Positions 63,501 through 64,000 of a stretch of 64,000 nt of DNA are shown here, piece after piece. The number at the start of each line of letters is the position of its first letter. The stretch's first letter is position 1. Origin of the DNA: Eulemur rufifrons. Its lineage: Eukaryota > Chordata > Mammalia > Primates > Lemuridae. The translations under genes and the position numbers were made by a program. Under the pieces are notes generated by a model. It saw only the letters and a program-made list of their open reading frames with translations, was not told where the DNA came from and did no database searches. The stretch spans positions 5,574,501 through 5,638,500 of the forward strand of contig NC_091002.1 of NCBI RefSeq assembly GCF_041146395.1, given 5' to 3'.

Positions 63501-64000
63501 GTGGATTGTTCGTTAACCCTCAGTCACGCCTTGAGGGTGCAGTGGCCGGTGTCCCCACTGTGCAGGGAAAACCGAAGCCTGGGTTGGCGGTGGAGCCACA
63601 GTTTTGCAGCTGGTTCACGCAGCCTCAGGCTTCAAACCCAGGCTGGAGTGGCCATCTCCTCCAGCCCAGGGAGGCGTTAGAGATAAGCGCAGGGGGTCCC
63701 CAGGGTCAAGGAGTGACTGGGGTACAGGGGGTTTGGCTGTTCTCTCATTGCTAGACCCCGACTAGCCACATTTTTCCTGGGCCCCTTCACACACCTTTGA
63801 GAGTTTCTGGTTCTCTTTGCAGATCCGACTCTCAGCACCGCTTTTGGAAGCCCAGTGAGGTAGAGGAGGAAGTGGAGAGCGCTGCCATCTCCGAGATGCT
63901 CCGGAGCCGCCATATCACCTTCGCAGGGAGGTTTGAGCCTGTGCAGCACCGATGCCGCGCCCCGAGGCCCGACGGCCGGCTCTGTGAGCGCCAAGATCGG
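35871..64000 (+). CDS. UVSSA: UVSSA, UV-stimulated scaffold protein A (coding exons 2-11; 3' end outside window)
   Basis: UVSSA works in transcription-coupled nucleotide excision repair. It binds stalled RNA polymerase II and CSA, brings in USP7 to stabilise CSB, and recruits TFIIH. Loss causes UV-sensitive syndrome in people. The coding sequence is join(35871..35968, 36945..37275, 38154..38274, 39342..39737, 41050..41162, 41468..41596, 51680..51779, 59454..59631, 60172..60306, 63823..>64000), 1,779 bases or 593 residues with no stop. Human has 709 residues (from memory), so about 115 C-terminal residues lie beyond the window. The N-terminal VHS-like domain (about 1-145), the acidic TFIIH-binding motif around FVEV (411-414) and the start of the conserved C-terminal DUF2043/zinc-finger region (from about 534) are visible. 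The middle is clearly less conserved than the ends. Intron 4 needs a GC donor. Confidence 0.97.
36470..36500. repeat. (TG)n microsatellite, about 15 units
   Basis: An uninterrupted TG run within UVSSA intron 2, flanked by GAGAG and AGTGAAGG. Likely length-variable. Confidence 0.97.
36600..36835. mobile_element. hAT-Charlie-like DNA transposon remnant
   Basis: CAATGAAACTTTATTGATGAGCAC, CAACCATTTAAAAATGTAGGAAACAG, GTGGGCCTTACAGAAAC, CCAGGTTTGGCCCTTGGGCAGTGG and CGGACCCTGCT follow the order of a common mammalian non-autonomous hAT element ('caataaaactttatttac ... aaccatttaaaaatgtaaaaacc ... gatttggcccgcgggc'). It is degraded. Confidence 0.65.
36945..37275 (+). CDS. UVSSA: UVSSA exon 3 (VHS-like domain)
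   Basis: The 331-bp exon starts with the last base of the split Lys codon and ends in phase 0. It encodes [20 protein letters not shown] through HFLKHNKK, residues 34-143, the bulk of the N-terminal VHS-like helical domain. Conserved runs include [29 protein letters not shown] and [13 protein letters not shown]. The acceptor is CCCCAG and the donor AAG|GTAGGT. Confidence 0.97.
37276..38153 (+). other. UVSSA: UVSSA intron 3
   Basis: The 878-bp GT-AG intron has donor GTAGGT and acceptor CAATTTTTCAG. The sequence is unique-looking with no recognised repeat. Confidence 0.92.
38154..38274 (+). CDS. UVSSA: UVSSA exon 4
   Basis: The 121-bp exon starts in phase 0 and ends with one base of a Glu codon (G|AA). 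It encodes [20 protein letters not shown] through QAEREME, residues 144-183, a highly charged helix predicted to be coiled. The donor reads GGAAG|GCAAGT. The GT at 38279-38280 would give a frame mismatch with exon 5, so the GC donor must be used. Confidence 0.95.
38275..39341 (+). other. UVSSA: UVSSA intron 4, GC-AG intron
   Basis: The 1,067-bp phase-1 intron begins GCAAGT and ends TGTTTTGGCAG. AAG|GCAAGT is the strong consensus typical of the rare GC-AG class. The frame (GAA from G|AA, then ATG TCT) and homology of EEMSEEI with human require this junction. A near-perfect CTCF-like motif lies at 38476-38491. No Alu or L1 is seen. Confidence 0.92.
38476..38491 (-). promoter_or_regulatory. Strong CTCF-like motif in UVSSA intron 4
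   Basis: GCGCCCCCTGGTGGCC, reverse complement GGCCACCAGGGGGCGC, is an essentially perfect copy of the CTCF core consensus. Its forward motif points to the left. Binding is inferred from sequence only. Confidence 0.7.
39342..39737 (+). CDS. UVSSA: UVSSA exon 5 (variable region, CSA-binding area)
   Basis: The 396-bp exon completes the split Glu and encodes [20 protein letters not shown] through YTLDVELSS, ending with one base of the next codon. [16 protein letters not shown] and [20 protein letters not shown] are strongly conserved. The stretch between them is Ser/Pro/Cys-rich and diverged from human as I remember it. The CSA (ERCC8) contact region lies in this part in human (about residues 240-260, from memory). 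The acidic run [10 protein letters not shown] precedes FVRSHG. The donor is CAG|GTAACT. Confidence 0.96.
39738..41049 (+). other. UVSSA: UVSSA intron 5
   Basis: The 1.3-kb GT-AG intron has donor GTAACT and acceptor CTTCACCCCAG. It is GC-rich unique sequence; no repeat or extra exon is recognised. Confidence 0.88.
41050..41162 (+). CDS. UVSSA: UVSSA exon 6
   Basis: The 113-bp exon completes a split Asp codon (G|AC) and encodes [20 protein letters not shown] through SVCSWVQ, ending in phase 0 (residue 353). It is conserved with human. The acceptor is CACCCCAG and the donor CAG|GTGAGG. Confidence 0.96.
41163..41467 (+). other. UVSSA: UVSSA intron 6
   Basis: A short 305-bp GT-AG intron with donor GTGAGG and acceptor TGTGTTTTTCAG; no other feature. 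Confidence 0.93.
41468..41596 (+). CDS. UVSSA: UVSSA exon 7
   Basis: The 129-bp, phase-0 exon encodes 43 residues, [20 protein letters not shown] through PEGEQRLR (354-396). It is a basic-then-charged helical part before the acidic TFIIH-binding motif. The donor is AGG|GTGAGT. Confidence 0.96.
43012..43026 (+). promoter_or_regulatory. CTCF-like motif in UVSSA intron 7
   Basis: CCAGCAGAGGGCGCT matches the CTCF core with one weak position. It points rightward, opposite to the motif at 38476. Motif match only. Confidence 0.55.
45170..46060. promoter_or_regulatory. Candidate conserved non-coding element cluster A
   Basis: An AT-rich block in a GC-rich intron, not matching any repeat I know. It contains TTAATTAG (45193-45200), TTTAATTACAT (45848-45858), CAATTAC (about 45871) and TGTAATTAATA (about 45887), all homeodomain-type core sites. 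Several GATAA-like and CCAAT words also occur. Conservation cannot be measured here. Confidence 0.4.
46775..46860 (+). mobile_element. MIR SINE fragment
   Basis: TTAGGTAGATTATTACCCCCATTTTACAGATGAGAAAACCGAG is the MIR core ('gaggtaggtactattatcatccccattttacagatgaggaaactgag'). Confidence 0.85.
47780..48520. promoter_or_regulatory. Candidate conserved non-coding element B
   Basis: An AT-rich block without recognised repeat. TTAATTAG at 48270-48277, ATTAGCATATAAATAGC near 48025 (with a TATA-like and octamer-like look) and several TTTAATTTTT words are present. Function is inferred only from composition and motif content. Confidence 0.35.
49380..50250. promoter_or_regulatory. Candidate conserved non-coding element C
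   Basis: A long AT-rich, unique-looking block (for example TTTAATCACAG near 49664, GATAAAAG near 49763 and TGATTAATG near 50201). No Alu, L1, MIR or DNA-transposon words were recognised. Candidate regulatory sequence on composition alone. Confidence 0.35.
51680..51779 (+). CDS. UVSSA: UVSSA exon 8 (TFIIH-interaction motif)
   Basis: The 100-bp exon encodes [20 protein letters not shown] then [13 protein letters not shown] plus one base. The acidic run followed by FVEV (Phe411, Val414 here; Phe408 and Val411 in human, from memory) is the motif that binds the PH domain of TFIIH p62. The Lys three residues later (Lys417 here, Lys414 in human) is the monoubiquitinated lysine needed for TFIIH handover. 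All are kept. A second AG at 51682-51683 would shift the frame. The donor is TGG|GTGAGT. Confidence 0.96.
54520..54680. repeat. Purine-rich degenerate minisatellite, about 30-bp unit
   Basis: Roughly five copies of a unit near GGGACCACCTCACAGGGAGG plus AGTGGGG (seen as GGACTACCTCACAGGGAGGA, GGGATCACCTCTGGCAGGGG, GGGACCACCCCACAGGGAGG, AGGACCGCCACTGGGGTGCA and AGGACCACCTCTTGGGG). Confidence 0.7.
54740..55560. promoter_or_regulatory. Candidate conserved non-coding element D
   Basis: An AT-rich block after the minisatellite with CAATTAAAT (about 54792), TTTAATTAC (54967-54975), ATCGATTTATC (about 55063) and TCAATTTAAAC (about 55119). No repeat words were recognised. Candidate on composition and motif content only. 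Confidence 0.35.
55990..56170. mobile_element. hAT-Charlie-like DNA transposon remnant
   Basis: GTAAGGAGCCAGAGAGCACATTTTCAGCTTTGTGGGCCACATG, then GCCAGTAAAACTTTATTTACAAAACAGGCCCACAACTGCAGTCTGCCGA. This follows a common mammalian hAT element ('gtaaagggccagatagtaaatattttaggctttgcgggcc ... aataaaactttatttacaaaaacaggc'). Confidence 0.75.
56600..58060 (-). mobile_element. Old L1 fragment in UVSSA intron 8, antisense
   Basis: AT-rich text with AGTGGATCTCATATAGACAACATGCC, ATTTAATCTGGTCTG, TTTTCAGACATGTTCAAGCCAG, TAGAGTTCTGAGCCTGAATGTC and CTTTATCTTTAATGTTCTTAAATTTTCCTGTGACG appears in the order of a degraded antisense L1. A GC-rich stretch (57160-57480) is better preserved or foreign. Ends are approximate. 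Confidence 0.6.
59454..59631 (+). CDS. UVSSA: UVSSA exon 9
   Basis: The 178-bp exon completes a split Gly and encodes [40 protein letters not shown] and the stretch through PPPASA, ending with two bases of a Ser codon. [10 protein letters not shown] is conserved with human. The Arg-Thr run comes from an AAGGAC hexanucleotide repeat (59518-59535) and is one unit longer than human as I remember it. The rest is Pro-rich linker. The donor is CAG|GTGACT. Confidence 0.95.
59632..60171 (+). other. UVSSA: UVSSA intron 9
   Basis: A 540-bp GT-AG intron with donor GTGACT and acceptor TGTTCTTGTAG, GC-rich, no recognised repeat. Confidence 0.92.
60172..60306 (+). CDS. UVSSA: UVSSA exon 10
   Basis: The 135-bp exon completes Ser and encodes [20 protein letters not shown] then [20 protein letters not shown] and GKIL, ending with two bases of Arg (AG|A). 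[13 protein letters not shown] is the conserved entry to the C-terminal domain. Cys replaces His in DLCYWG compared with human (from memory). The donor is CAG|GTGAGT. Confidence 0.96.
60307..63822 (+). other. UVSSA: UVSSA intron 10
   Basis: The 3.5-kb GC-rich GT-AG intron has donor GTGAGT and acceptor TTCTCTTTGCAG. No Alu, L1 or extra exon is recognised. Open frames here are short and lack similarity. Confidence 0.85.
63823..64000 (+). CDS. UVSSA: UVSSA exon 11 (DUF2043 / zinc-finger start; runs off the window)
   Basis: The exon completes the split Arg and encodes [20 protein letters not shown] through [16 protein letters not shown] (residues 534-593) at the window edge. [14 protein letters not shown] and [11 protein letters not shown] are strongly conserved. 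[11 protein letters not shown] holds the first two Cys of the UVSSA-type zinc finger; the remaining Cys and His lie just beyond. Arg replaces Trp before the first Cys (QHRCRAP; human QHWCRAP from memory). Confidence 0.95.

Overview
The window is nuclear DNA from a primate, most likely a strepsirrhine (lemur, loris or galago group). Two interrupted protein-coding genes can be rebuilt exon by exon with canonical splice signals. Introns and spacer carry Alu, L1, MIR, MaLR and hAT-type repeats. Alu elements restrict the host to primates. The two youngest-looking copies (34952-35621) carry an AT-rich internal insert and a 'GAGTGAGTGCCGTGGCGTCAGCC' type start as in strepsirrhine Alus, and no clear AluS or AluY copy is seen. 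The two genes and their order match human 4p16.3 (MAEA then UVSSA, both on the + strand).

Layout. 1-22660: the 3' part of MAEA. Exon 1 lies upstream of the window. Exons 2-9 are at 4065-4247, 5628-5831, 9503-9625, 13311-13387, 17253-17361, 19823-19956, 21161-21356 and 21632-21727(stop), followed by a 3' UTR with two AATAAA signals near 22.61-22.64 kb. The eight exons join in frame to 373 residues, which is the human length minus the 23 residues of exon 1. 22661-33000: a repeat-dense spacer, mostly one old antisense L1 broken up by MaLR LTRs and Alus. 33000-34800: a CpG island with a GC-rich minisatellite and the presumed UVSSA promoter. 35871-64000: UVSSA, coding exons at 35871-35968, 36945-37275, 38154-38274, 39342-39737, 41050-41162, 41468-41596, 51680-51779, 59454-59631, 60172-60306 and 63823-64000. 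These give 593 in-frame residues, and the C-terminal exon(s) lie beyond the window.

Function. MAEA is a RING-type subunit of the CTLH/GID ubiquitin ligase. UVSSA is the scaffold that brings TFIIH to stalled RNA polymerase II in transcription-coupled repair. They are neighbours, not a functional unit.

Most notable. MAEA intron 7 has every hallmark of a U12-type (minor spliceosome) intron. UVSSA intron 4 must use a GC-AG donor to keep frame. The two large UVSSA introns (7 and 8) hold several AT-rich, homeodomain-motif-bearing islands that fit no repeat I know. They could be distal regulatory elements, perhaps of the homeobox gene NKX1-1 that lies next to UVSSA in human. Two strong CTCF-like motifs in divergent orientation (38.5 and 43.0 kb) lie just upstream of these islands. 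I found no tRNA, rRNA, CRISPR array or prokaryotic feature.
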